Origin: Pseudomonadaceae bacterium | Lineage (GTDB): Bacteria > Pseudomonadota > Gammaproteobacteria > Pseudomonadales > Azotimanducaceae | Reading direction: 5' to 3' | Assembly: GCA_024743435.1 (NCBI GenBank) | Contig: JANSWO010000003.1 | Coordinates: forward strand, 124,001 to 188,000 | Length of the DNA stretch: 64,000 bases | Shown here: piece after piece, positions 25,674 to 32,353 of the stretch | Layout: each line of letters opens with the position of its first letter | Numbering within the stretch: the first letter of the stretch is position 1 | Position numbers and translations under genes: made by a program | Notes under the pieces: model-generated | What the model was told of the DNA's origin: nothing | The model's input: the letters and a program-made list of their open reading frames with translations, nothing else | Database searches by the model: none

Positions 25674-26597
25674 ATGAACATGACATCACAACAAGCCCCC
25701 AGGAAACCCTTATCAAGGCCAGCAATGATGCAAGCGAGCAATAGTCTATTAACCTTCGCACTTCTTGTGCTGGCGTTGCTGGCTCCATCTGCATTCGCCG
25801 GCGCAGACAGTGGTCCGGAAAAAACGCTGAAAGATGCGCAGCAATCGACAGAGCAACTCACTGCACTGCTGACAGCGCTTGCGACGGACGGGCCGGCCAG
25901 TGGTCTCAACAGTGACCCGACCGTCGATGAGCAGGCGAAATCGAGCTCTGAATCCAGCCGACAACTTGTCCCGGTTGGCCCCAGCACCGCGCTTGTTCCT
26001 AAGGACAGCGGCCATGTTGATTCCTCCGGCATGGAGCGTAGTTTCGAACGCATTCTTGATGGCTTGCGCAGTGGCAGCGATCCGACAACGAGGCGTGAAC
26101 TGACCGACTTTGTTGAGCAATGGCCCCAGCACGCGCTAGCAAACTATCACCTTGCTCGCGTGTTGATCTCAGATGGCGACTATGACGAAGCGCTACGTCG
26201 CCTCGAGCCATTTAAAAGCCGAACGCGGGACGACTGGCAACCCTGGTTCTGGAGCGCAACCGCAAACCTCGGACTTAGCCGACTGGACGCTGCGCGAGCC
26301 GATCTTGAAGGGGCGCTGTCGCGAGGTTCTGATGTGGCGGAAATCTGGGTTCAGGAAGCGGTGTTGGAGCAGGAGCTCGGCAATCATGCAGGGGCTGTCC
26401 AACTGCTGCAGGTGGCATTGAGCAAAGCGCCGCGTGATGCACAGATCCACCTCAATCTGGCTTACAGCTTCGAGCATTTGGGTCAGTTTGATCGGGCGCT
26501 GTCTGCCTACCAGAACTATCTGACCAGTTCGGTGAATGCTCCGCGGTCGATGCGAGGGCGGGTTTTGCGTCGTATCAGCGCATTGACATCCGGTTAA
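25674..26597 (+). CDS. TPR protein, MshN-like, last gene of the pilus operon
   Basis: A 307-residue exported or membrane-anchored TPR protein. A hydrophobic segment (SLLTFALLVLALLAPSAFA) near residues 22-41 ends in an AFA signal-peptidase site. The C-terminal 170 residues are TPR-like helices (ALANYHLARVLISDGDYDEA, PWFWSATANLGLSRLDAARA, AVQLLQVALSKAPRDAQIHL). MshN occupies the comparable place in MSHA loci. ATG 25674 was taken; an in-frame ATG at 25722-25727 would give a more standard signal peptide. It begins ten bases after the secretin gene. Confidence 0.82.
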   Translation: MNMTSQQAPRKPLSRPAMMQASNSLLTFALLVLALLAPSAFAGADSGPEKTLKDAQQSTEQLTALLTALATDGPASGLNSDPTVDEQAKSSSESSRQLVPVGPSTALVPKDSGHVDSSGMERSFERILDGLRSGSDPTTRRELTDFVEQWPQHALANYHLARVLISDGDYDEALRRLEPFKSRTRDDWQPWFWSATANLGLSRLDAARADLEGALSRGSDVAEIWVQEAVLEQELGNHAGAVQLLQVALSKAPRDAQIHLNLAYSFEHLGQFDRALSAYQNYLTSSVNAPRSMRGRVLRRISALTSG

Positions 26598-26627
26598 CTG
26601 AGCGCTGAATTATCGGTTCGATCAGGA

Positions 26628-26655
26628 CGTCGGCAGCGATCCGCTCATGCCGACG
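26628..26655 (+). terminator. Dyad after the pilus operon
   Basis: CGTCGGCA (26628-26635) and TGCCGACG (26648-26655) form a perfect eight-base-pair stem with a 12-base loop, 30 bases after the last pilus gene. No T tract follows, so termination may need Rho, or the dyad may be an operator for the next gene. Confidence 0.35.
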
Positions 26656-26722
26656 GTGCCACCCAAACCAGACTTACTGCTAGAATCGCCATTCGCTGTA
26701 ACGACGAGCAAATGAGCGATTT

Positions 26723-27580
26723 ATGCAGGAAATTGCCCCTACCTCAGTGGCTGTCACGCCAGATAACTTCCAAGCGGAAGTCGTCGAGAAGTCTAATGAA
26801 CTACCAGTCATTGTTCTTTTTTGGGCGGAACAGGTGCCACCGTCTGTTGAGGCGCGAGGCGTGCTGGAACAAGCCCTGGCCGGAGCCCAGGGAAAAGCCT
26901 TGCTGGCGACTGTCGATGTAGCTGCTGATCAAACCCTCGCGCAACATTTGCGCGTTCAGGGTCTTCCGGCTGTTCGAGTCATCAAAGACGGGCAGATGGC
27001 GGATCAGTTGGAAGGGCCGCAACCAGCGGACGCCTATCAAGCACTGGTGCAAACGTTAACGCTGTCCAGTGCTGAGATCATAAAAGCTCAACTGGATGAT
27101 GTTATTGCGGCAGGAGATTTCGACACGGCGATTGCGATGTTGCAGCAATCCGTGAACGAGGAGCCCGCAAACCAATCCTTCAGGGTTGAGTTTGCGGATG
27201 TGCTGATTCGCGCTAGCCGGCTTGATGAAGCGCGCACTGTGCTCGCTAGTATCGCGGATGACGCAGCGGAGCGTGAGCGCCCACAAACCCGGCTCGAGAT
27301 TGCACAGGAAGCAGCCGAGCTAGGAGACCTCTCGGAGTACCAAGCTGCGCTCGCCGCAAATGAGGATGATCTTGACGCTCGCTATGCATGTTCCATTGCA
27401 GCCGCTCACGCAGGTGAGTTTGAACTCGCCCTTGAAACGGCTATGGGTATTCTTCAGCGTGATCGTGAGTACCGGGAGGATATCGGCCGCCTCACCATGA
27501 TTCGAATCTTCGCGCTGCTGGGTAAGGGTTCTGCACTCGCCACCAGTTATCGCCGGCGCATGTTCAACGCGATGCATTAA
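26723..27580 (+). CDS. CnoX/YbbN-like thioredoxin-fold co-chaperone lacking the CXXC motif
   Basis: A 285-residue protein of the CnoX (YbbN) family, which protects clients from oxidative aggregation and hands them to GroEL or DnaK. The thioredoxin-like domain occupies residues about 10-110. Where thioredoxins have WCGPC, this protein has LFWAEQVPPS with no cysteine; the cis-Pro loop VQGLPAVRVIKDG is kept. TPR-like helices follow (DFDTAIAMLQQSVNEEPANQ, RASRLDEARTVLASIADDAA), ending in LGKGSALATSYRRRMFNAMH as in YbbN. A terminator hairpin follows the stop at once. Confidence 0.9.
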   Translation: MQEIAPTSVAVTPDNFQAEVVEKSNELPVIVLFWAEQVPPSVEARGVLEQALAGAQGKALLATVDVAADQTLAQHLRVQGLPAVRVIKDGQMADQLEGPQPADAYQALVQTLTLSSAEIIKAQLDDVIAAGDFDTAIAMLQQSVNEEPANQSFRVEFADVLIRASRLDEARTVLASIADDAAERERPQTRLEIAQEAAELGDLSEYQAALAANEDDLDARYACSIAAAHAGEFELALETAMGILQRDREYREDIGRLTMIRIFALLGKGSALATSYRRRMFNAMH

Positions 27581-27715
27581 AGGCGAAAAGCGCTCGCGCT
27601 TTTCTGCCCAGACCTCGCAGCGTTGAACGACTTAGCCGAAAGACGCTTTTTTGCAACGCTTCGAAGAAGCTTCAGAAAAAGCTGTCGAAAGGCGACCTAA
27701 CTTTTTCCCAACCCA
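27581..27715. repeat. Repeat module 1: hairpin A, spacer and R element
   Basis: The module begins with GGCGAAAAGCG, a stem-loop, and continues with a spacer ending in AGCCGAAAGACG. An R element follows (27641-27715) with GACGCTTTTTTGCA, CGCTTCGAAGAAGC, TCAGAAAAAGCTGTCGA and GGCGACCTAAC, ending in a degenerate CCCAACCC. The R element recurs at 27880-27953 with about a dozen substitutions. This stretch holds no credible gene on either strand. Confidence 0.75.
27586..27603 (+). terminator. Hairpin terminator of the cnoX-like gene (repeat copy A)
   Basis: AAAAGCG-CTCG-CGCTTTT forms a perfect seven-base-pair stem with a four-base loop, flanked by A before and T after, five bases beyond the stop codon. 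The same kind of hairpin recurs three times in the next kilobase, so this is also a member of the local repeat family. Confidence 0.6.
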
Positions 27716-27750
27716 AACGAGCAGATACGCATCGAAATGACCGGGAGTTA

Positions 27751-27884
27751 GGGCGAAAAGTGCCACGCGCTTCTCTGCCCCAGGCCTATCAGCGCTGAAC
27801 CACGTAGCCGGCAGACCGGGCGAAAAGCGCCACGCGCTTTTCTGCCCCAGGCCTACCAGCACCGAACCACGTAGCTGGCAGACG
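27751..27884. repeat. Tandem pair of 67-base hairpin-containing repeats (copies B and C)
   Basis: Two adjacent 67-base units (27751-27817 and 27818-27884) each start GGGCGAAAAG, contain a stem-loop closed by GGGC and GCCC, then GGCCTA, CAGC, GAACCACGTAGC and GGCAGAC. They differ at only a few positions. The hairpin core of copy C is identical to the one at 28596-28625 beyond the GNAT gene. Confidence 0.85.
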
Positions 27885-27953
27885 CTTTTTTGCATCGCTT
27901 CGAAGAAGCGTCAGAAAAAGCTGTCGAGAGGCGGCCTAACTCCCATTCTTTTT
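27880..27953. repeat. Second R element leading into the CCCCAA array
   Basis: Repeats the R element of 27641-27715: AGACGCTTTTTTGCA, CGCTTCGAAGAAGCG, TCAGAAAAAGCTGTCGA, GGCGGCCTAAC, then a T-rich stretch directly before the hexamer array. In the first copy the array position holds only one degenerate unit. Confidence 0.8.
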
Positions 27954-28026
27954 CCCCAACCCCAACCCCAACCCCAACCCCAACCCCAACCCCAACCCCA
28001 ACCCCAACCCCAACCCCAACCCCCAA
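27954..28026. repeat. Hexanucleotide array (CCCCAA) x 11 plus one seven-base variant
   Basis: Eleven perfect CCCCAA units occupy 27954-28019, followed by CCCCCAA at 28020-28026. The minus strand therefore reads (TTGGGG)n, the sequence of the Tetrahymena telomere repeat and a strong candidate for G-quadruplex formation. The array ends 12 bases before the ATG of the GNAT gene. Minus-strand frames through it give Gly-Trp or Gly-Val runs that are not credible proteins. Confidence 0.97.
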
Positions 28027-28038
28027 CCGGCCACCCCC

Positions 28039-28590
28039 ATGACCAATACCATCGCCACCGGATCCCTGGTTTCTCTGCGACGAATCGCGCCCGAAGACCT
28101 CCCAACAATCGCCGGTTTCGAGTACTCCGTGTCGATCACCGAGCCTCATTCCGATCACGCGAGGCTAAACGCTCTCTTCGCCGAAACGGGCCTGTGGCTC
28201 AACGATGCCGGTGCACTCGCCATCGTTTCGAACTCGTCCTCACAGTTACTGGGAACGCTCCAGTTCTACCGATCAGCACCCTGTATTCACGGATTGGAGA
28301 TCGGTTATGTCATCCATAGTCGGAGTGATCGCGGCAGGGGTTATGCCGCCCAAGGCCTGCAGTTGTTGACCGATTACCTGTTCGCTGAAAAACCTGCGGT
28401 CTTTCGGATTCAGCTACTAATTGAAGTCTGGAATACGCCTTCGTGGAAAGTGGCGGAGCGAAGTGGCTTCATTCGTGAAGGAATCCTGAGAAGCTGCGGT
28501 TTTGGCAGCGGTGACCCTGCGGATTGTTTCGTGTACTCCAGAACTCGCAAGGATCACCAGCAGGCGCTGGCATCCTCTAACGGATCCTAA
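28039..28590 (+). CDS. GNAT family N-acetyltransferase (RimJ/RimL-like)
   Basis: A 183-residue acetyltransferase of the RimL type, which acetylates a protein N-terminus or a small-molecule amine with acetyl-CoA. Seen: an N-terminal strand GSLVSLRRIAPEDLPTIAGF, HGLEIGYVIHSRSDRGRGYA with the acetyl-CoA pyrophosphate loop (RGRGYA), and EVWNTPSWKVAERSGFIREG with the Asn and C-terminal strand typical of the family. No Shine-Dalgarno sequence precedes the ATG; the bases before it are C-rich repeat. Repeat hairpins lie on both sides, so it may be a passenger inserted with or between repeat copies. Substrate unknown. Confidence 0.88.
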   Translation: MTNTIATGSLVSLRRIAPEDLPTIAGFEYSVSITEPHSDHARLNALFAETGLWLNDAGALAIVSNSSSQLLGTLQFYRSAPCIHGLEIGYVIHSRSDRGRGYAAQGLQLLTDYLFAEKPAVFRIQLLIEVWNTPSWKVAERSGFIREGILRSCGFGSGDPADCFVYSRTRKDHQQALASSNGS

Positions 28591-28591
28591 C

Positions 28592-28645
28592 GACCGGGCG
28601 AAAAGCGCCACGCGCTTTTCTGCCCCAACCCCAACCCCACCATCC
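28592..28645. repeat. Repeat module 4: hairpin D fused to a short CCCCAA run
   Basis: GACC plus the 30-base hairpin plus CA (28592-28627) is identical over 36 bases to 27814-27849. Its closing CCCC runs directly into CCCCAACCCCAACCCC. It begins just after the GNAT stop and could end that transcript. Confidence 0.85.
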
Positions 28646-28730
28646 CCACAGAAAGTGATCTGGTTCTCAGAACGCGCAACACCCGCTCTTCTATGCTTTA
28701 TCTATCACTAACTCCAATAGGTAACCCAGC

Positions 28731-29075
28731 ATGGAAGCTCGGTCATCAAGCGCTTCAGCGCGTCTGATCCTGCACTACGGTAACCAGCGAGTCGCACTCG
28801 ACGCCGCGGGTAACCACGAGTACACACTAGGAAAAGAGGCGGACAACGACTTGCAGGTCCTGCGTGACTGGGTCTCTCGCTATCATGTGTCCTTCAAGGT
28901 GGATCATCAGTACTTCGTATTGGTTGATCACAGTACTAACGGCACCTTTGTGCAAACCGAAGACGAGCGCGTTACCCACGTGCACCGACACGATTTGCGA
29001 TTGTGGGGCGATGGCTATTTCAGCCTCGGCGAGCCGCTCGATAAGGCGTCGGCCATTCGCTTCGAACACCACTGA
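28731..29075 (+). CDS. FHA domain protein
   Basis: A 114-residue single-domain forkhead-associated protein that would bind phosphothreonine peptides in the cytoplasm. The FHA core is clear: YTLGKEADNDLQV (GR-type loop with Lys in place of Arg), DWVSRYHVSFKVD with the phosphopeptide-binding Ser-Arg and His, and VDHSTNGTFVQ with the Asn-Gly turn. It heads an operon with a PP2C phosphatase (six bases later), kinase, TpsB-like transporter and small secreted protein. Probable role: reader of kinase output, perhaps the kinase or the TpsB-like N-terminus (inference). Confidence 0.9.
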   Translation: MEARSSSASARLILHYGNQRVALDAAGNHEYTLGKEADNDLQVLRDWVSRYHVSFKVDHQYFVLVDHSTNGTFVQTEDERVTHVHRHDLRLWGDGYFSLGEPLDKASAIRFEHH

Positions 29076-29081
29076 TTTGTC

Positions 29082-29795
29082 ATGAGGTGGTCCAGCGCTG
29101 ATGCGACCCACCGCGGCAAGGTTCGCAGCAACAATGAAGATGCGCTGATCAGTCGCCCTGATGCCGGCCTATGGGCGGTAGCAGACGGCATGGGTGGACA
29201 TCACGCGGGCGAAGTGGCTAGCCAGGCGATAACCGATTCCCTGGCAGCGGTGGATACTGATCGTGAACTCTGGCAGCAAGTGGACATTGTCGAGGATGTC
29301 CTGGTTGCTGTTAACGATGCGCTGCGCGAGCATGCAAGAACGCTCCGGCGAGGCACGACTATTGGCTCGACAGTGGTAACAATGCTTGCACAAGATTCCG
29401 TGGGAGTTGCGCTGTGGGCGGGTGATTCCCGCTTGTACCGCGCGCGCGGAGATTGTGTTGAGCAGATCACTCGAGACCACAATCCTATTTCAGATCTTTT
29501 GGATGATGGCGTTGTGAGCGAGGCGGAAGCGCTGGCGGCTGACACAAACGTCGTAACACGGGCGGTTGGTGGCCACTCTGATCTGACGTTGGACCTGGCC
29601 GTGTTCGATGTCGAGCCGAGCGATACTTATCTGCTGTGCAGCGACGGACTGTACCGCGATGCATCGACCCAAGACCTCCTGCGGGCGCTGTCGGCAGAAC
29701 GCGTACGCGACAGCGTTGATCAACTGCTCAACCATGCGCTGGCAGGCCCTGCAAAAGACAATGTCACGTTGATTGTTACGCGAGCGTTAGCATGA
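29082..29795 (+). CDS. PP2C-family serine/threonine phosphatase
   Basis: A 237-residue metal-dependent phosphatase (PppA/Stp-like) expected to reverse the neighbouring kinase. Seen: DATHRGKVRSNNEDAL at the N-terminus with the metal Asp, WAVADGMGGHHAGEVAS, VALWAGDSRLYRARGD, RAVGGHSDL, YLLCSDGLYRDA and KDNVTLIVTR, all canonical PP2C motifs. The stop overlaps the kinase start (ATGA), which favours balanced production of phosphatase and kinase. Confidence 0.95.
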   Translation: MRWSSADATHRGKVRSNNEDALISRPDAGLWAVADGMGGHHAGEVASQAITDSLAAVDTDRELWQQVDIVEDVLVAVNDALREHARTLRRGTTIGSTVVTMLAQDSVGVALWAGDSRLYRARGDCVEQITRDHNPISDLLDDGVVSEAEALAADTNVVTRAVGGHSDLTLDLAVFDVEPSDTYLLCSDGLYRDASTQDLLRALSAERVRDSVDQLLNHALAGPAKDNVTLIVTRALA

Positions 29796-32353
29796 TTTCA
29801 GATTGGTCTGAGTCCGAGCTGCATGCGGATGATCCGGACGATCGGACCATCATACGCAACGTTGATGACAGTGTGTCCAGCACATCCTCCGGTTCGAGCG
29901 GCGCAGGGGAGGCGAGTTCTCCCAGAGTCCTGAAACAGCGCTTCGTTCTTGATCGCAAGCTCGGAAGCGGTGGCATGGGAACTGTTTTTCGGGCCAAGGA
30001 CCTGCGCAAGGTGGAAGCCCGTGATCGCGACCCGTATCTCGCGATCAAAGTGCTAAACAACGATTTTCGTGATCGTCCGGAAGCGTTCATCGCATTACAG
30101 CGTGAGGCCTCGAAATCTCAAGCGATGTCGCATCGAAACATCGTGTCGATTTTCGATTTCGACAAAGACGGCGAATTGCCGTTCATGACCATGGAACTCT
30201 TGAAAGGCGCTGAGCTCAGCGAAGTGCTCAAGAGCTACCCGAACGGGCTGCCTTCTGAACAGGTCTGGCCGCTTGTGCGCAGCCTGTGTGACGGCTTGCA
30301 GCACGCCCATGAGCAAGGGGTTGTACACGCGGACTTCAAACCCGGGAATGTGTTCGTCTGTGACGATGGCGCCGCCAAGATTTTCGACTTCGGCATCGCC
30401 AGAGCGGTCCACAAAGGTCTGGGCGGTGACTATGAGGATGCCGATGATACCGCCTTTGATGTCCACGGCATGGGCGCGCTGACGCCGGCGTATGCCAGCG
30501 CGGAGATGTTGCGAGGCTCACCGCCGGAAGCGTCGGACGATATATTCGCCCTTGGCATCGTGATCTATCTGATGCTGACCGGGCGACATCCCTTTGATCG
30601 TGTTCCAGCGGATGAAGCACGAACTCGCGAAATGCTGCCGGCCAAACCCAAGCAGCTGCGCGCTCATCAGTGGCGGGCTCTGCAGTCAGCGCTGGCACTC
30701 GATCGTTCAGATCGGCCGGCAAGCGCTGAGGCGCTCGGACGTGGCCTGCTTGAACCGCCGTTCTGGCAAACCCGCACCGCCATGGCGGTTGCTGCAACGC
30801 TTGTCGTCGCGGTCATTGCTGGTGCTGTGCTGCAAAGCAGCGATAGGGCTCAGGTGAAACAGGAAGTCGAAGAAGACGTTCGGCTGGCCCGCGTGTATTC
30901 ACTGATGGCTTCGCCAACGTTTAACGAAGCCTGGCAGCAACAGATTGAATCTGAGCTGTCGGAGCTTGCACAACGCTCGGGTTCAGGCGACGACCACGCA
31001 GATCTTGTCAGCAGGCTGCGTGAGTTATACCAGGCAAGGATTGCCAGCACCGAAGATCTGGAAGACGCCTATGCGCTGTTTGAGCGCGCATTGGCTCATG
31101 GCCCGATGCCGAACGCGCAGTCGCACCTCGCGCAGCGACACGCGCAACAGGTTGAGCTATGGCTCGCCAAACCGGTTGAAGAACCTGGTTGGCTGGAAGA
31201 ACTCGATCGCAGGCAGCATCTGCTTGCGCAGCGTTTTCCTGGTGATCCTCGAAACGCAGAACTCGCGGCTGAGATAGAAATTCATTTGATTACACAAGCG
31301 CAGACCATGGCTCTGGCCGGCAACCTCCCAGCGGCGCAAGCGCTGCGCAGCCGGCTTGGCGAGGAGGTTTACGATCTCGCGCTGGCGGACCAGTTGGATG
31401 CGGCGCTCGCTCTTGCGCGATCCAACCAAGAGGCGGAGCAATCTCGAGCGGAGCAAAATCAGCGTCGGCTGGCGGCGGATCGCTTGTTGGCAGCTAGCCT
31501 TGCGCCAGTCTGCGCTCGTCGGGATGTGGCTGAAGTTGCCGGTGCTCTTGCGCGCATTCGCGCGAGTTATCCGGAGCGCTACACCGTCGCACTGGCGGCC
31601 GCTGACAGCGCTTTGCTGAGCTGCGCGGCAGAGCTCGCGACTCGCGATGCGGACGCTGCGGCTGCGCTGCGCGGCCAGGCGCTGAACCAGATCGAAGGAC
31701 TGACGGCGCTAGCTGAGTTTCGCCTGGACCCATGCTCGCTCGACTATCTGAGGGACGCGGGCAATACAGCCGGTCGGGGCGGCTTCTGTATGGATAACCG
31801 CCTTGCCGGTGACGGCCTGACCGGGATCCGGCTCGTTGTGGTTTCCTATCCGGATAGCGGTGAAGCCTTTGCCATCAGCAAAGCTGAGACAGCCTATGCC
31901 GAGTATCGTGAGTTCTGCCGCGCACAGGGCCTGGCGTGCCCAGCAGGACCGACCTCTACGTTGCCGGTAACCAATGTGTCGTTTGAAGATGCGCAAGGCT
32001 ATGCACGCTGGCTTAGCGCGCAGACCGGATTTACCTACCGTCTGCCAACGCTTGCTGAGTGGCAACTGGCCGCCTCAGGCGCTGCTGATCCGAATCGCAA
32101 TTGTCGTCACAGTACTGCCGGCATCGAGCGTGGGCTTGGTCTCGCCCCGGCAGCCAGCGGCGCGCCTAACGAGCGCGGCTTGCTCAACAGCATTGGCAAC
32201 GTTCAAGAATGGGTGCTTGATGATGACGAGGTACGGGTTGCAGGGGCAGCATTCAGCGAGCCGTTGATTAGCTGCGATATTAGCAATGTGAAGCCTCACA
32301 CGGGTGAAGCCGATGAGATAACGGGCTTCCGCCTGGTCCGGGAGCTCAAATGA
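29792..32353 (+). CDS. Membrane Ser/Thr kinase with C-terminal FGE-like (SUMF1) domain, PpkA-like
   Basis: An 853-residue Hanks-type kinase. A 50-residue leader contains DDRTIIR (16-22). The kinase domain has the glycine loop LGSGGMGTVF (57-66), Lys86 in LAIKVL, HADFKPGN (179-186; a non-RD form with Ala where RD kinases have Arg), DFG (199-201) and a PAYAS activation segment. A membrane helix at about 330-348 is followed by a helical Ala/Gln/Arg-rich periplasmic region. The C-terminal formylglycine-generating-enzyme-like domain has PVTNVSFEDAQGYARWLSAQ from about 725, RLPTLAEWQLAA, GNVQEWVLD and GFRLVREL. The usual RGGSW segment reads VAGAAF, so catalysis is doubtful. T6SS PpkA kinases share this general layout. 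Confidence 0.93.
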   Translation: MISDWSESELHADDPDDRTIIRNVDDSVSSTSSGSSGAGEASSPRVLKQRFVLDRKLGSGGMGTVFRAKDLRKVEARDRDPYLAIKVLNNDFRDRPEAFIALQREASKSQAMSHRNIVSIFDFDKDGELPFMTMELLKGAELSEVLKSYPNGLPSEQVWPLVRSLCDGLQHAHEQGVVHADFKPGNVFVCDDGAAKIFDFGIARAVHKGLGGDYEDADDTAFDVHGMGALTPAYASAEMLRGSPPEASDDIFALGIVIYLMLTGRHPFDRVPADEARTREMLPAKPKQLRAHQWRALQSALALDRSDRPASAEALGRGLLEPPFWQTRTAMAVAATLVVAVIAGAVLQSSDRAQVKQEVEEDVRLARVYSLMASPTFNEAWQQQIESELSELAQRSGSGDDHADLVSRLRELYQARIASTEDLEDAYALFERALAHGPMPNAQSHLAQRHAQQVELWLAKPVEEPGWLEELDRRQHLLAQRFPGDPRNAELAAEIEIHLITQAQTMALAGNLPAAQALRSRLGEEVYDLALADQLDAALALARSNQEAEQSRAEQNQRRLAADRLLAASLAPVCARRDVAEVAGALARIRASYPERYTVALAAADSALLSCAAELATRDADAAAALRGQALNQIEGLTALAEFRLDPCSLDYLRDAGNTAGRGGFCMDNRLAGDGLTGIRLVVVSYPDSGEAFAISKAETAYAEYREFCRAQGLACPAGPTSTLPVTNVSFEDAQGYARWLSAQTGFTYRLPTLAEWQLAASGAADPNRNCRHSTAGIERGLGLAPAASGAPNERGLLNSIGNVQEWVLDDDEVRVAGAAFSEPLISCDISNVKPHTGEADEITGFRLVRELK

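Noticed and set aside
27853-28158. Minus-strand frames coding Gly-Trp or Gly-Val runs across the CCCCAA array
   Set aside because: They are translations of the hexamer repeat and R elements; no start signal, no family, and three frames are open for the same trivial reason.
27581-28645. CRISPR array
   Set aside because: Repeats are modular and adjacent without unique spacers of regular length, and no cas gene is near.
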